8,825 nucleotides of DNA, from contig DAOVEQ010000028.1 in the NCBI GenBank assembly GCA_030668905.1, positions 1 to 8,825 on the forward strand, read 5' to 3'. Below are positions 1 through 4,594 of this stretch, piece by piece. The position numbers and the translations under genes are program-made. The notes below the pieces were generated by a model, which ran no database searches, was not told where the DNA came from, and saw only the letters and a list, made by a program, of their open reading frames with translations. Positions within the stretch are counted from its first letter, which is position 1. Each line of letters starts with the position of its first letter. This DNA comes from Thermococci archaeon (GTDB taxonomy: Archaea > Methanobacteriota_B > Thermococci > Methanofastidiosales > B48-G16).

Positions 1-270
1 TATATTTCAAAAACAAAGACAAAACATTTTGTTTTCGCAGGAGTGTCTAACTGGGGAGTATATGGTCTTCTGGCATATATCTCTCTACGACTTGGAGAGA
101 ACTTTCTTCCCACCCCCGAAAAACAGAGTTCGGTATTGAAAAAACTTGTTAAGAAAGGATTCGTCGATGGATTCTCAGGAAAAAGAGAATTGAAGATTGA
201 TGGCCTTCCGTTAGAATCTCATAACAAGGTTTTGGAGGGGCTGAGTAAGATAGTTAGTGAAAGGTTATAA
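1..270 (+). CDS. DUF4392 / D-glutamate cyclase-type protein, C-terminal end (partial)
   Basis: The frame is open from base 1, so this is the last 89 codons of a longer gene whose start lies outside the window; the GTG at 43 is internal. The visible part holds AGVSNWGVYGL, then GFVDGFSGKREL and DGLPLESHNKVLEGL. These match what I remember of the C-terminal end of DUF4392 proteins, with an SNWG(x)Y motif and a VDG(x)SG(x)REL...DGLPLExH block. That domain is found in D-glutamate cyclases, which turn D-glutamate into 5-oxo-D-proline. Archaeal members often stand alone without the N-terminal part seen in eukaryotes. Family assignment is by motif memory only; the substrate in this organism is inferred. 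The gene converges on the minus-strand VOC gene across a 37-bp gap. Confidence 0.68.
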   Translation, partial: YISKTKTKHFVFAGVSNWGVYGLLAYISLRLGENFLPTPEKQSSVLKKLVKKGFVDGFSGKRELKIDGLPLESHNKVLEGLSKIVSERL

Positions 271-278
271 TCAAATTT

Positions 279-298
279 GAAAAAAAGAAAAATAAAAC
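279..298 (-). terminator. Oligo-T terminator of the VOC gene
   Basis: Just past the VOC stop codon, the minus strand reads as two T-rich runs separated by single C or A bases, with no clear hairpin. Archaeal RNA polymerase commonly terminates at such T tracts. The same bases are A-rich on the plus strand, so they would not terminate the DUF4392 gene. Confidence 0.5.
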
Positions 299-307
299 TT
301 ACATCAC

Positions 308-655
308 TTATTTTGCGTTTTCGTCTTCTTCCCAGAGGGCAAAGACATTATTTTCAGTGTCAAGGCACACGACAAAGTACCCCCTGCTAGGCACTGGCAT
401 TTTAGGAACTACCACTTTAGCGCCGAGCTTCTCAACTTTAGCAGCGTATTCATCGATAGAAGGGACATCAATATAGTTTGTAATTTGCTGCTGCGGATTC
501 TGTCTTTTCATCATGCCGCCGCCAACACCACCGGTACCGATGAGCCAGTAATCCCCGGGCACCTCTTCGAATTTCCAGTCAAAAAGTTCTGTGTAGAATT
601 TTTTTGCCCGCCTGACATCGTCTGCGGGAACTTCAAAATGAACTATTGTCGGCAT
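308..655 (-). CDS. VOC (glyoxalase/bleomycin-resistance fold) family protein
   Basis: 115 aa, the length of a single vicinal-oxygen-chelate protein made of two beta-alpha-beta-beta-beta modules. Module one begins VHFEVPADD with RRAKKFYTELFDWKF as its helix (about residues 5-29). Module two begins NYIDVPSIDEYAAKVEKLGA and ends in DTENNVFALWEED, the usual last strand of the fold. His6 on strand 1 and the Glu residues after FALW are possible metal ligands, but the full glyoxalase I His/Glu set cannot be confirmed, so no substrate is assigned. The start is well supported by AAGGAGGAG six bases upstream of the ATG (662-670, minus strand). It is a single-gene unit with its own promoter and two flanking dyads. 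Confidence 0.85.
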   Translation of the reverse strand: MPTIVHFEVPADDVRRAKKFYTELFDWKFEEVPGDYWLIGTGGVGGGMMKRQNPQQQITNYIDVPSIDEYAAKVEKLGAKVVVPKMPVPSRGYFVVCLDTENNVFALWEEDENAK

Positions 656-677
656 ATTTTTCTCCTCCTTTTATTTT

Positions 678-697
678 GGTGTATATCTCTATACACC
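678..697 (-). promoter_or_regulatory. Perfect 8-bp inverted repeat over the VOC transcription start
   Basis: GGTGTATA-TCTC-TATACACC is a perfect 8-bp dyad with a 4-bp spacer. It lies between the presumed TATA box (706-716) and the ribosome binding site, covering the predicted start of transcription. A repressor bound there would block initiation. It could instead fold as a hairpin in the 5' leader. The regulator is unknown. Confidence 0.55.
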
Positions 698-705
698 TCA
701 CTAAC

Positions 706-716
706 ATAAATAATTA
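706..716 (-). promoter_or_regulatory. TATA-like box of the VOC gene
   Basis: On the minus strand this reads TAATTATTTAT, about 50 nt upstream of the VOC ATG. An archaeal TATA box here would place the transcription start near 684, giving a leader of about 30 nt that carries the AAGGAGGAG ribosome site. Placement is by eye. Confidence 0.45.
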
Positions 717-717
717 T

Positions 718-737
718 TGTAACTGAGGCAAGTTACA
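718..737. promoter_or_regulatory. 6-bp inverted repeat just upstream of the VOC TATA box
   Basis: TGTAAC, 8 bp, GTTACA is a perfect dyad with an 8-bp spacer. It lies directly upstream of the TATA-like element of the VOC gene, the usual place for an archaeal activator site. The 20-bp span equals about two DNA turns. It differs in sequence from the dyad at 678-697, so two factors would be implied. Confidence 0.4.
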
Positions 738-919
738 GGAAAAATAAACATTTACAGATTTATTTTTATATTTTTTTTCTCTTTTTAATAATCTGTTTTT
801 TCTTTTGATACAACGTTTTCGCTAACAAGTGATGTAGATCAAAGATCTACATCTAACTGTTGATTTTACCTATATTCTATACTTTTTAAATAATTTATTT
901 TTTCTTTCTTAGTACCAGG
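738..919. other. A+T-rich gene-poor stretch between the VOC promoter and the tRNA terminator
   Basis: No convincing coding frame, RNA gene or start signal is visible here apart from the hairpin at 824-861. The stretch contains long T-rich runs on the plus strand (750-790 and 883-910). Both neighbouring genes are read on the minus strand, so this is the gap between the tRNA terminator and the VOC promoter. Confidence 0.5.
824..861. repeat. Long imperfect hairpin with a perfect 10-bp core
   Basis: The core is GATGTAGATC, AAA, GATCTACATC (831-853), a perfect 10-bp stem with a 3-nt loop. Outside it, AAC-A-AGT on the left pairs with ACT-GTT on the right once A827 and T854-A855 are bulged, extending the stem to 16 pairs. 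No T tract follows at once on either strand, so it is not a classic intrinsic terminator. It could be an RNA structure, a protein-binding dyad or a remnant of a mobile element. I see no ORF around it. Confidence 0.6.
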
Positions 920-944
920 TTCTTTCTTTTTTTAAAAGAAAGAA
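920..944 (-). terminator. Pyrimidine tract / 11-bp hairpin downstream of tRNA-Pro
   Basis: TTCTTTCTTTT (920-930) and AAAAGAAAGAA (934-944) form a perfect 11-bp inverted repeat around TTT. On the minus strand the U-rich arm begins only 7 nt past the tRNA 3' end. Archaeal polymerase would probably release on the U-rich arm itself. The all-A/T-and-purine stem would be weak. Confidence 0.5.
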
Positions 945-951
945 AGTGGAG

Positions 952-1026
952 TGGGACCGCCGAGATTTGAACTCGAGTCCCGGACTCCCGAAGCCCGAAG
1001 GATGGGCCAAGCTACCCTACGGTCCC
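952..1026 (-). tRNA. tRNA-Pro (anticodon CGG), CCA not encoded
   Basis: Read on the minus strand, the 75-nt gene folds as a cloverleaf. The acceptor stem is GGGACCG with CGGTCCC. The anticodon arm is CGGGC, loop TTCGGGA, GTCCG (one G-T pair), giving anticodon CGG for proline CCG codons. The T arm is TCGAG, loop TTCAAAT, CTCGG. The D arm (GGG...TCC with GTAGCTTGG in the loop region) resembles archaeal proline tRNAs. The discriminator base is A, followed by CTCCAC, so CCA is not encoded and must be added by the CCA enzyme. There is no intron. The 5' end is only 11 nt downstream of the stop codon of the small membrane protein gene at 1038-1262, so the two may be co-transcribed and separated by RNase P. 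Confidence 0.93.
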
Positions 1027-1037
1027 GTAATCAAAAT

Positions 1038-1262
1038 TTATCTGCCTTTTTTCATCTCGTTACCTGCTGCAAGGAAGAAAAGAGCGAATAATACAGCTCC
1101 AAGAATCAAAAATATCGCCGCCCATTGATCGTTGTTGTTGAGTTTGCAGTATAACGCTAAGGAAACATAAACAACCAAGAAAGCCACTGATATGCCAGCA
1201 TATATCTTTGCAATAATCTGTCGTGAAAGTTTGTAAATAAATACCATGTCTTTTTCGTCCAT
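1038..1262 (-). CDS. Small two-TM membrane protein, function unknown
   Basis: 74 aa. After a short charged N-terminus (MDEKDMVFIYKLSRQ) come two hydrophobic segments, about residues 19-39 (YAGISVAFLVVYVSLALY) and 46-66 (QWAAIFLILGAVLFALFF), joined by a polar KLNNNDQ turn and ending in a basic NEMKKGR tail. I recognise no family. The start is supported by position rather than by a ribosome site: a TTTTTAAA element lies about 25 nt upstream of the ATG, which fits a leaderless mRNA. No strong Shine-Dalgarno is seen; a second ATG at codon 6 is possible. The stop codon is followed 11 nt later by tRNA-Pro on the same strand. Confidence 0.7.
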   Translation of the reverse strand: MDEKDMVFIYKLSRQIIAKIYAGISVAFLVVYVSLALYCKLNNNDQWAAIFLILGAVLFALFFLAAGNEMKKGR

Positions 1263-1281
1263 AACCTAAGTGTGTCAGTTT

Positions 1282-1297
1282 CTTTAAAAATTTTTTG
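1282..1297 (-). promoter_or_regulatory. TATA box for a leaderless transcript
   Basis: The minus strand reads AAAAAATTTTTAAAG here, preceded by A-rich DNA that could serve as a BRE. Its centre lies about 25 nt upstream of the ATG at 1262, so transcription would begin at or near the start codon. It probably drives both the small membrane protein and tRNA-Pro. Confidence 0.5.
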
Positions 1298-1334
1298 TTG
1301 TAAGGTGTGAGTATACGATTCACAACAAATCGAA

Positions 1335-1346
1335 AGCTTTAAATAC
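1335..1346 (+). promoter_or_regulatory. BRE/TATA promoter of the DUF2178-XRE cassette
   Basis: CGAAAG followed by CTTTAAATACT is a good archaeal BRE plus TATA box. The predicted start near 1368 falls inside the repeat block 1350-1409 and would give a leader of about 55 nt containing AGAGGTGA. Confidence 0.6.
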
Positions 1347-1349
1347 TAA

Positions 1350-1409
1350 TGTTAGAAATAGATAACATGATGTTAGAAAAATATAACAAAAAGTTAGAAA
1401 AAAACAACA
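1350..1409 (+). repeat. Three phased 18-bp operator-like repeats (21-bp period)
   Basis: GTTAGAAA starts at 1351, 1372 and 1393, exactly 21 bp apart. Units one (1350-1367) and two (1371-1388) are dyads, TGTTA-N8-TAACA. Unit three (1392-1409) is degenerate, AGTTA-N8-CAACA. The array runs from just after the TATA box across the predicted transcription start to the ribosome site, where bound protein would block both initiation and elongation. The obvious candidate ligand is the XRE protein encoded third in the same operon, which would make this autoregulation. The 21-bp spacing puts the sites on the same face of the helix. Confidence 0.75.
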
Positions 1410-1422
1410 GAGGTGAATAAAA

Positions 1423-1857
1423 ATGAAAAACAATAAGTTAGGAAAATGTTGGGCGGTGATAACAGCAGCCATCGTCACTATCACAGTCATCGCTTTCGGA
1501 GAAAAAGTAGTGAGATGGGACATCCATGGACTATTGGCATCCGTAACGTTGGGGATAATTATTGCCACGTTCTCTGTTTTTCTTTGGGTGAACAGACAAA
1601 AAATGAAAGAGAAAAAAGAGGGATTCCCTGTTAAAGATGAGAGAACAAAATATATAGAGGGACGTGCAGCACACTACGCTCTCATGATAGGTTTATGGTT
1701 TATGTTGGGTCTCCTCTGGTACAGTTTTCTCGGCATGAAGATATTCGATTTACCTGCACTGGAGACTGCTCCAGCGATGATCATCTCACTCCTCGTGATA
1801 ATCGGTTTGTATGCCGTTTTGCGCTGGTACTTCAGCAGAAAGGGTGAAAGATCATGA
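1423..1857 (+). CDS. DUF2178-like four-TM membrane protein
   Basis: 144 aa with four hydrophobic segments at about residues 9-26, 35-56, 85-105 and 115-137. A charged cytoplasmic-type loop between TM2 and TM3 contains VKDERTKYIEGRAAHYAL, the conserved block I associate with DUF2178 (D-E-R-T...I..RA..). Members are small archaeal membrane proteins of unknown function, often next to a short XRE regulator, as here. The start is well supported by AGAGGTGA six bases upstream of the ATG. The end overlaps the next gene by ATGA, so translation is probably coupled. The phased repeats at 1350-1409 suggest tight repression. An immunity or stress role is sometimes guessed for such cassettes, but nothing in the sequence proves it. 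Confidence 0.75.
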   Translation: MKNNKLGKCWAVITAAIVTITVIAFGEKVVRWDIHGLLASVTLGIIIATFSVFLWVNRQKMKEKKEGFPVKDERTKYIEGRAAHYALMIGLWFMLGLLWYSFLGMKIFDLPALETAPAMIISLLVIIGLYAVLRWYFSRKGERS

Positions 1858-2180
1858 AAAACGCATTATGGTATCTGGGATTCCTCTCCATCTTCAGTCT
1901 GCTGTTCTTTGTTGAAGGAAAACCGGTATTCCTGTGTTTTCTAGGATTTCTTTCCTACTTTTCACTTTACAATATAAGGGATGAACGGCTGGAGATAAAT
2001 GTAGGAAAAGCAACACGAAACGCTTTTATGTACATTATGTTTTTCGGTACTGGAACAATCGTATACATATACCTGACACAGAGCACTGAATTACTCGCTC
2101 CGGCATTTCCAGTGCTTTTCGGAGGAAGTCTATTGGTATGCATTCTTTCTGTGTTATACTACGAAGTTACGGGGAAATAA
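1854..2180 (+). CDS. Small membrane protein, DUF3796/DUF2178-like
   Basis: 108 aa, overlapping the preceding gene by 4 bp (ATGA) and ending 1 bp before the XRE gene. Hydrophobic segments lie at about residues 4-19, 23-39, 57-74 and 82-103. The loop between the second and third reads [20 protein letters not shown]. This R-D-E-R...N..KA.RNAF pattern is shared in outline with DUF3796 and with the DERTKYIEGRAAHYA loop of the gene upstream, so the two may be distant relatives. The start relies on the overlap and on AGGGTGAAAG just upstream. It probably acts with its neighbour in the membrane; the function is unknown. Confidence 0.68.
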   Translation: MKNALWYLGFLSIFSLLFFVEGKPVFLCFLGFLSYFSLYNIRDERLEINVGKATRNAFMYIMFFGTGTIVYIYLTQSTELLAPAFPVLFGGSLLVCILSVLYYEVTGK

Positions 2181-2181
2181 A

Positions 2182-2376
2182 ATGAAAAACAGGATGAAAG
2201 AGCTCAGGGCACGGTACGATTTAACGCAGGAAGAGCTAGCAAAAAAAGTAGGCGTGAGAAGAGAAACAATAGTTTTTTTGGAGAAGGGAAAGTACAATCC
2301 TTCTCTTAAATTGGCGTATGATGTCGCAAAAGCACTAAAAACAACTATTGATGAGCTTTTTATTTTTGATGAGTAA
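2182..2376 (+). CDS. XRE-family HTH transcriptional regulator, minimal 64-aa form
   Basis: 64 aa, consisting of little more than one Cro/CI-type helix-turn-helix domain. The sequence [23 protein letters not shown] (residues 14-36) is the canonical helix 2-turn-helix 3, followed by [23 protein letters not shown], the standard end of the fold. Small archaeal and Gram-positive proteins of this kind pair with integral membrane proteins and usually repress their own operon. The phased dyads at 1350-1409 are the natural target. It starts 2 nt after the previous stop codon, with GGGG as a weak ribosome site. The methionine at codon 5 is an alternative start. No ligand or sensor domain is present, so signal input, if any, may come from the membrane partners. 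Confidence 0.93.
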   Translation: MKNRMKELRARYDLTQEELAKKVGVRRETIVFLEKGKYNPSLKLAYDVAKALKTTIDELFIFDE

Positions 2377-2420
2377 GAAATCGCTTTTAATAACGAATTG
2401 TCTTACTCTTAACTTTTTAT
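2371..2420 (+). terminator. Hairpin plus T-rich tract after the XRE gene
   Basis: GAGTAAGA (2371-2378, overlapping the stop codon) pairs with TCTTACTC (2401-2408). An inner TCG/CGA pairing is possible. TTAACTTTTTAT follows directly. Stem plus T run fits termination of the membrane-XRE operon. Confidence 0.55.
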
Positions 2421-2432
2421 ACGAATATATAA

Positions 2433-2482
2433 ACAAAAGATTTAAATAGGGAAATATTAATATTAGTTAATAAGAAGGTGAG
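2433..2482 (+). promoter_or_regulatory. Promoter and ribosome site for the 2488 gene
   Basis: ACAAAAGATTTAAATAGG (2433-2450) gives an A-rich BRE and a TTTAAATA box at 2441-2448. GAAGGTGAG (2474-2482) is the ribosome site, 5 nt before the ATG. An A/T-only palindrome AATATTAATATT (2453-2464) lies between them. Confidence 0.6.
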
Positions 2483-2487
2483 TAAAG

Positions 2488-2814
2488 ATGAGAAGAAAAA
2501 TACTTCAGCAGGTCATAGGGTATATTGCCGTTCTTTTCGCAATTCTATACTATTCAGTACTAGTATTCTCAGTGACTGACGTGATTTTTGTAAAAACGCT
2601 TCCTGTAGAAAAGTTTGTCATAGTCTCTGGATTCTTTCTCCTCGCCAGTTTACATCTGATATTCGGAACGTATTTTCTGATGCTTATATATAACTCAGAT
2701 AGAATCGAGAATGTCATGGCTTTGATAAAAAAAGATATTTTAGCTTACGACGAGCCCAGAAGAACAGAGTACGAGGAAAAAGTTATCTCAAGACTGAGAG
2801 AATTGATAGAGTAA
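2488..2814 (+). CDS. Two-TM membrane protein with charged C-terminal tail, unknown function
   Basis: 108 aa. A basic N-terminus (MRRKILQQ) is followed by two hydrophobic segments at about residues 9-30 (VIGYIAVLFAILYYSVLVFS) and 43-68 (FVIVSGFFLLASLHLIFGTY). A roughly 38-residue charged tail, rich in E, R and K and likely helical, ends EEKVISRLRELIE. By the positive-inside rule both ends would be cytoplasmic. I recognise no family. It has its own promoter and a GAAGGTGAG ribosome site, and it is a single-gene unit. Its position between the XRE cassette and the metal operon gives no functional hint. Confidence 0.72.
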   Translation: MRRKILQQVIGYIAVLFAILYYSVLVFSVTDVIFVKTLPVEKFVIVSGFFLLASLHLIFGTYFLMLIYNSDRIENVMALIKKDILAYDEPRRTEYEEKVISRLRELIE

Positions 2815-2823
2815 ATTTTAGTA

Positions 2824-2839
2824 CAGAAGATATCTTCTG
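2824..2839. repeat. Perfect 16-bp palindrome
   Basis: CAGAAGATATCTTCTG is its own reverse complement, with no spacer. It lies 10 nt after the stop codon of the upstream gene and about 65 bp upstream of the TATA box of the metal operon. It could fold as a 6-bp stem with an ATAT loop or bind a dimeric regulator. No T run follows it directly. Confidence 0.6.
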
Positions 2840-2860
2840 GATAAACTAAGAGTACGATAT

Positions 2861-2890
2861 TTTTTATTGATAACAATATTTTTACTTTTT
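2861..2890 (+). terminator. Weak hairpin and T-rich tracts after the 2488 gene
   Basis: A TTTTT run precedes TATTG-ATAA-CAATA (2865-2878), which is followed by TTTTTTACTTTTT. This looks like an archaeal T-tract terminator for the gene at 2488-2814. It also ends directly upstream of the operon promoter. Confidence 0.4.
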
Positions 2891-2895
2891 AACAG

Positions 2896-2910
2896 AAATC
2901 TTTATAAAGG
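2896..2910 (+). promoter_or_regulatory. TATA promoter of the metal operon (leaderless)
   Basis: GAAATC followed by TTTATAAAGG is a strong BRE/TATA combination. The box centre (about 2905) is 27 nt upstream of the ATG at 2932, so the mRNA should start at or next to the initiation codon. No ribosome site precedes that ATG, which agrees with a leaderless first cistron. No other convincing promoter is seen in the operon. Confidence 0.65.
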
Positions 2911-2912
2911 AA

Positions 2913-2932
2913 TTATGAATATATATTCACAA
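2913..2932 (+). promoter_or_regulatory. 20-bp dyad over the start site of the metal operon (candidate operator)
   Basis: TTATGAATATATATTCACAA is a 14-bp perfect palindrome (2916-2929), extended to 20 bp with one mismatched pair. It fills the space between the TATA box and the start codon, so bound protein would block transcription start. Size and position suit a DtxR/MntR-type repressor, and the operon encodes one at 5171. The DUF134 protein is the other candidate. Confidence 0.6.
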
Positions 2933-3252
2933 TGGTCAGACCTAGAAAATGCAGAATGATATGGCAGATGCCAGATGTAACATACTTCAAGCCAAGGGGA
3001 GTCCCTATGAGAGGTTTAGAAGAAATAAATCTGAATTGTGAAGAGATGGAGGCGATAAGACTGAAAGATGTCGAAGGATTGCCACAGGAAGAAGCTGCAG
3101 GAAAGATGAATATATCCCAGCCTACATTTTATAGAATCCTTCTCTCTGGAAGGAAAAAGGTAGCTGATGCACTGGTTAACGGCAAAGCTATAGAAATAAA
3201 AGGAGGAAACTTTGTAGTAGGACAGTATAGGCACAGAGGCGGAAGAATATGA
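2932..3252 (+). CDS. DUF134 family helix-turn-helix protein
   Basis: 106 aa, the full length of DUF134 proteins. The N-terminus [25 protein letters not shown] is the family hallmark (RP+K.R.I...P....F.P.G.P). Next comes [45 protein letters not shown] (about residues 37-81), a sigma-70 region-4-like helix-turn-helix. The end, [12 protein letters not shown], is also typical. Members are presumed DNA-binding proteins and are repeatedly found beside Mrp and NifX-type genes in anaerobes. The ATG is leaderless and first in the operon. The 3' end overlaps the Mrp gene by ATGA. It may regulate this operon together with the DtxR-type protein. No ligand is known. Confidence 0.9.
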   Translation: MVRPRKCRMIWQMPDVTYFKPRGVPMRGLEEINLNCEEMEAIRLKDVEGLPQEEAAGKMNISQPTFYRILLSGRKKVADALVNGKAIEIKGGNFVVGQYRHRGGRI

Positions 3253-4028
3253 ATGAAATAAAACATAAAATTATGGTAATGAGCGGAAAAGGTGGAGTCG
3301 GAAAAACTACAGTTGCTGTGAATTTAGCTTTAACGTTATCTATAAAGGGATACAAAGTTGGATTGCTGGATGCCGATATTCACGGTCCGAACACACCAAA
3401 AATGCTTGGAATCGAGAATGAAAAACCAGAGGTAATTGATTCGAACATTATACCTGTTTCTGTTCAAAATTTAAAAGTCATGTCTATGGCTTTTTTACTC
3501 CCAAATACAGATTCTCCAGTTATATGGAGAGGACCTCTAAAAATGAAGGCAATATCACAGTTTACAAATGATGTTGCCTGGGGAAAACTAGATTATATAA
3601 TCATAGATTTACCTCCAGGTACAGGAGATGAACCTCTGAGTGTAGTCCAGTTACTGAAATCTGATGGTGCTCTCATTGTAACAACACCGCAGGATGTTGC
3701 TCTATTAGATTCAAGAAAGGCTGTAAATTTTGCAAAGGATCTCAATGTTCCAATCGTGGGTATAATAGAAAATATGTCAGGTTTTATCTGCCCACACTGT
3801 GGAAAGGAGATAGATCTTTTCAAAAGAGGGGGAGGAGAAAAAGCATCTAAAGATATGAATGTTCCATTTTTAGGAAGTGTTCCAATCGACACAAAAATTG
3901 TAGAATCCGGTGATTCTGGAACTCCCTTTATATTGGATAATAGAAATTCAAAGGCAAAGAAAGCCTTTGAGGATATAGTTTTAAAAGTTGAGAAATTTTT
4001 TGAAAAAAATAAAAAAGAGGTGATATAA
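3249..4028 (+). CDS. Mrp/NBP35-type Fe-S cluster carrier ATPase
   Basis: 259 aa, the usual size of archaeal Mrp. A deviant Walker [11 protein letters not shown] (residues 12-21), is followed by [14 protein letters not shown] (41-54), the Mrp signature. [14 protein letters not shown] (117-130) is switch II, and [11 protein letters not shown] (181-191) carries the CxxC that holds a bridging [4Fe-4S] cluster at the dimer interface. Mrp proteins bind and hand over Fe-S clusters to apoproteins. The N-terminal FSCA/DUF59 domain of bacterial Mrp is absent, as is normal in archaea. The start overlaps the DUF134 stop codon; codons 9 and 11 are also ATG, but the first fits the overlap. Being inside this operon, it may serve the NifX-type proteins rather than general Fe-S assembly. 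Mrp is also part of Desulfovibrio ORP loci. Confidence 0.94.
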   Translation: MNEIKHKIMVMSGKGGVGKTTVAVNLALTLSIKGYKVGLLDADIHGPNTPKMLGIENEKPEVIDSNIIPVSVQNLKVMSMAFLLPNTDSPVIWRGPLKMKAISQFTNDVAWGKLDYIIIDLPPGTGDEPLSVVQLLKSDGALIVTTPQDVALLDSRKAVNFAKDLNVPIVGIIENMSGFICPHCGKEIDLFKRGGGEKASKDMNVPFLGSVPIDTKIVESGDSGTPFILDNRNSKAKKAFEDIVLKVEKFFEKNKKEVI

Positions 4029-4247
4029 ATGCCAGGATTCGATGGAACAGGACCAATGGGAATGGGCCCACTTACAGGAAGAGGTATGGGTTTTTGTGCA
4101 GTACCATACTCAGGGGCACCATACCCAACAACATCAGTCTACCCAACAACATATGGATACCCAGCAATGTATGGTAGACCATATTTCTTCCCAAGAATGG
4201 GAAGAGGCCGTGGTATGGGACGTGGCCGTGGAAGAGGAAGATGGTAA
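4029..4247 (+). CDS. DUF5320-type Gly/Met-rich small protein (N-terminal half only)
   Basis: 72 aa. The opening MPGFDGTGPMGMGPLTGRGMGFC is the N-terminal signature of DUF5320 proteins. The middle is rich in Tyr, Pro and Thr (PYPTTSVYPTTYGYP), and the end is a Gly-Arg-Met tail (MGRGRGMGRGRGRGRW). No stable fold is expected. Typical DUF5320 proteins carry a C-terminal coiled coil that is absent here; the next gene ends in one, so the usual protein seems divided over two cistrons. The single Cys23 is conserved in position. GAGGTGATATAA precedes the ATG. The start codon directly follows the Mrp stop codon. Function is unknown; repeated location beside NifX and Mrp genes suggests a role in the same metal-cluster complex. 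Confidence 0.82.
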   Translation: MPGFDGTGPMGMGPLTGRGMGFCAVPYSGAPYPTTSVYPTTYGYPAMYGRPYFFPRMGRGRGMGRGRGRGRW

Positions 4248-4276
4248 ATAAAATAAAAAATAAAGAGGTGATATAA

Positions 4277-4582
4277 ATGAGAAATAGATGGATGTATTAT
4301 GCAACAGGGTTGCCTGGATGGATGAGATTTGGATTTAGTCCAGGATGGATAGGTAGAAGTCCTAGTGGATTGCCACCCGCTGCTCAGTACTTGATGCAAT
4401 CAGGACAGATGCCACAATTCACTGAATTTTTGGGAGCACAAATGCCTTCTTATCAAGGCATGCCAATGGCTCCTCAAAATATACCAAAAGAACAGGAAAT
4501 ATCAATGCTTGAAAATCAAGCAAAAATGATAGAAGATCAGTTAAAACAGATAAAAAAGAGGCTCGAAGAACTTAAAAAATAA
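4277..4582 (+). CDS. Small protein with DUF5320-type C-terminal coiled coil
   Basis: 101 aa. Residues 1-70 are rich in Gly, Pro, Met, Trp and aromatic residues (GLPGWMRFGFSPGWIGRSPSG) with no recognised fold. Residues 71-101 form a heptad-like coiled coil, KEQEISMLENQ...IEDQLKQIKKRLEELKK. That tail is identical at 25 of 31 positions to the tail of the NifX fusion protein encoded next. DUF5320 proteins commonly end in such a KEQE-L..L...L..I..RI..L helix. The start is clear: AAAGAGGTGATATAAATG repeats the start region of the gene at 4029. The likely role is scaffold or partner; pairing of its coiled coil with that of the NifX protein is inferred. Confidence 0.78.
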   Translation: MRNRWMYYATGLPGWMRFGFSPGWIGRSPSGLPPAAQYLMQSGQMPQFTEFLGAQMPSYQGMPMAPQNIPKEQEISMLENQAKMIEDQLKQIKKRLEELKK

Positions 4583-4594
4583 AGAGGTGATAGA

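Noticed and set aside
485..709. Plus-strand 74-codon frame
   Set aside because: Antisense shadow of the VOC gene and its promoter; no family features.
946..1128. Plus-strand 60-codon frame
   Set aside because: It runs through the tRNA-Pro gene antisense and into the end of the small membrane protein gene, with no start signal.
1350..1409. Short CRISPR array
   Set aside because: Only three 18-bp units with about 3-bp gaps, no spacers, no cas genes, and placement over a promoter. Operators explain them better.
1320..1568. Minus-strand 82-codon frame with repeated FLTxCY-type peptide
   Set aside because: The repeat peptide arises from the 21-bp DNA repeats (21 bp equals seven codons). The frame runs antisense through the promoter and start of the DUF2178-like gene.
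2453..2464. AATATTAATATT palindrome as an operator for the 2488 gene
   Set aside because: A/T-only 12-mer in A/T-rich promoter DNA, likely by chance; listed only within the promoter entry.
4042..4251. Gln/His-rich 69-codon frame overlapping the DUF5320-type gene
   Set aside because: A frame-shifted reading of repetitive Gly/Met codons. The other frame has the family signature and GAGGTG site.
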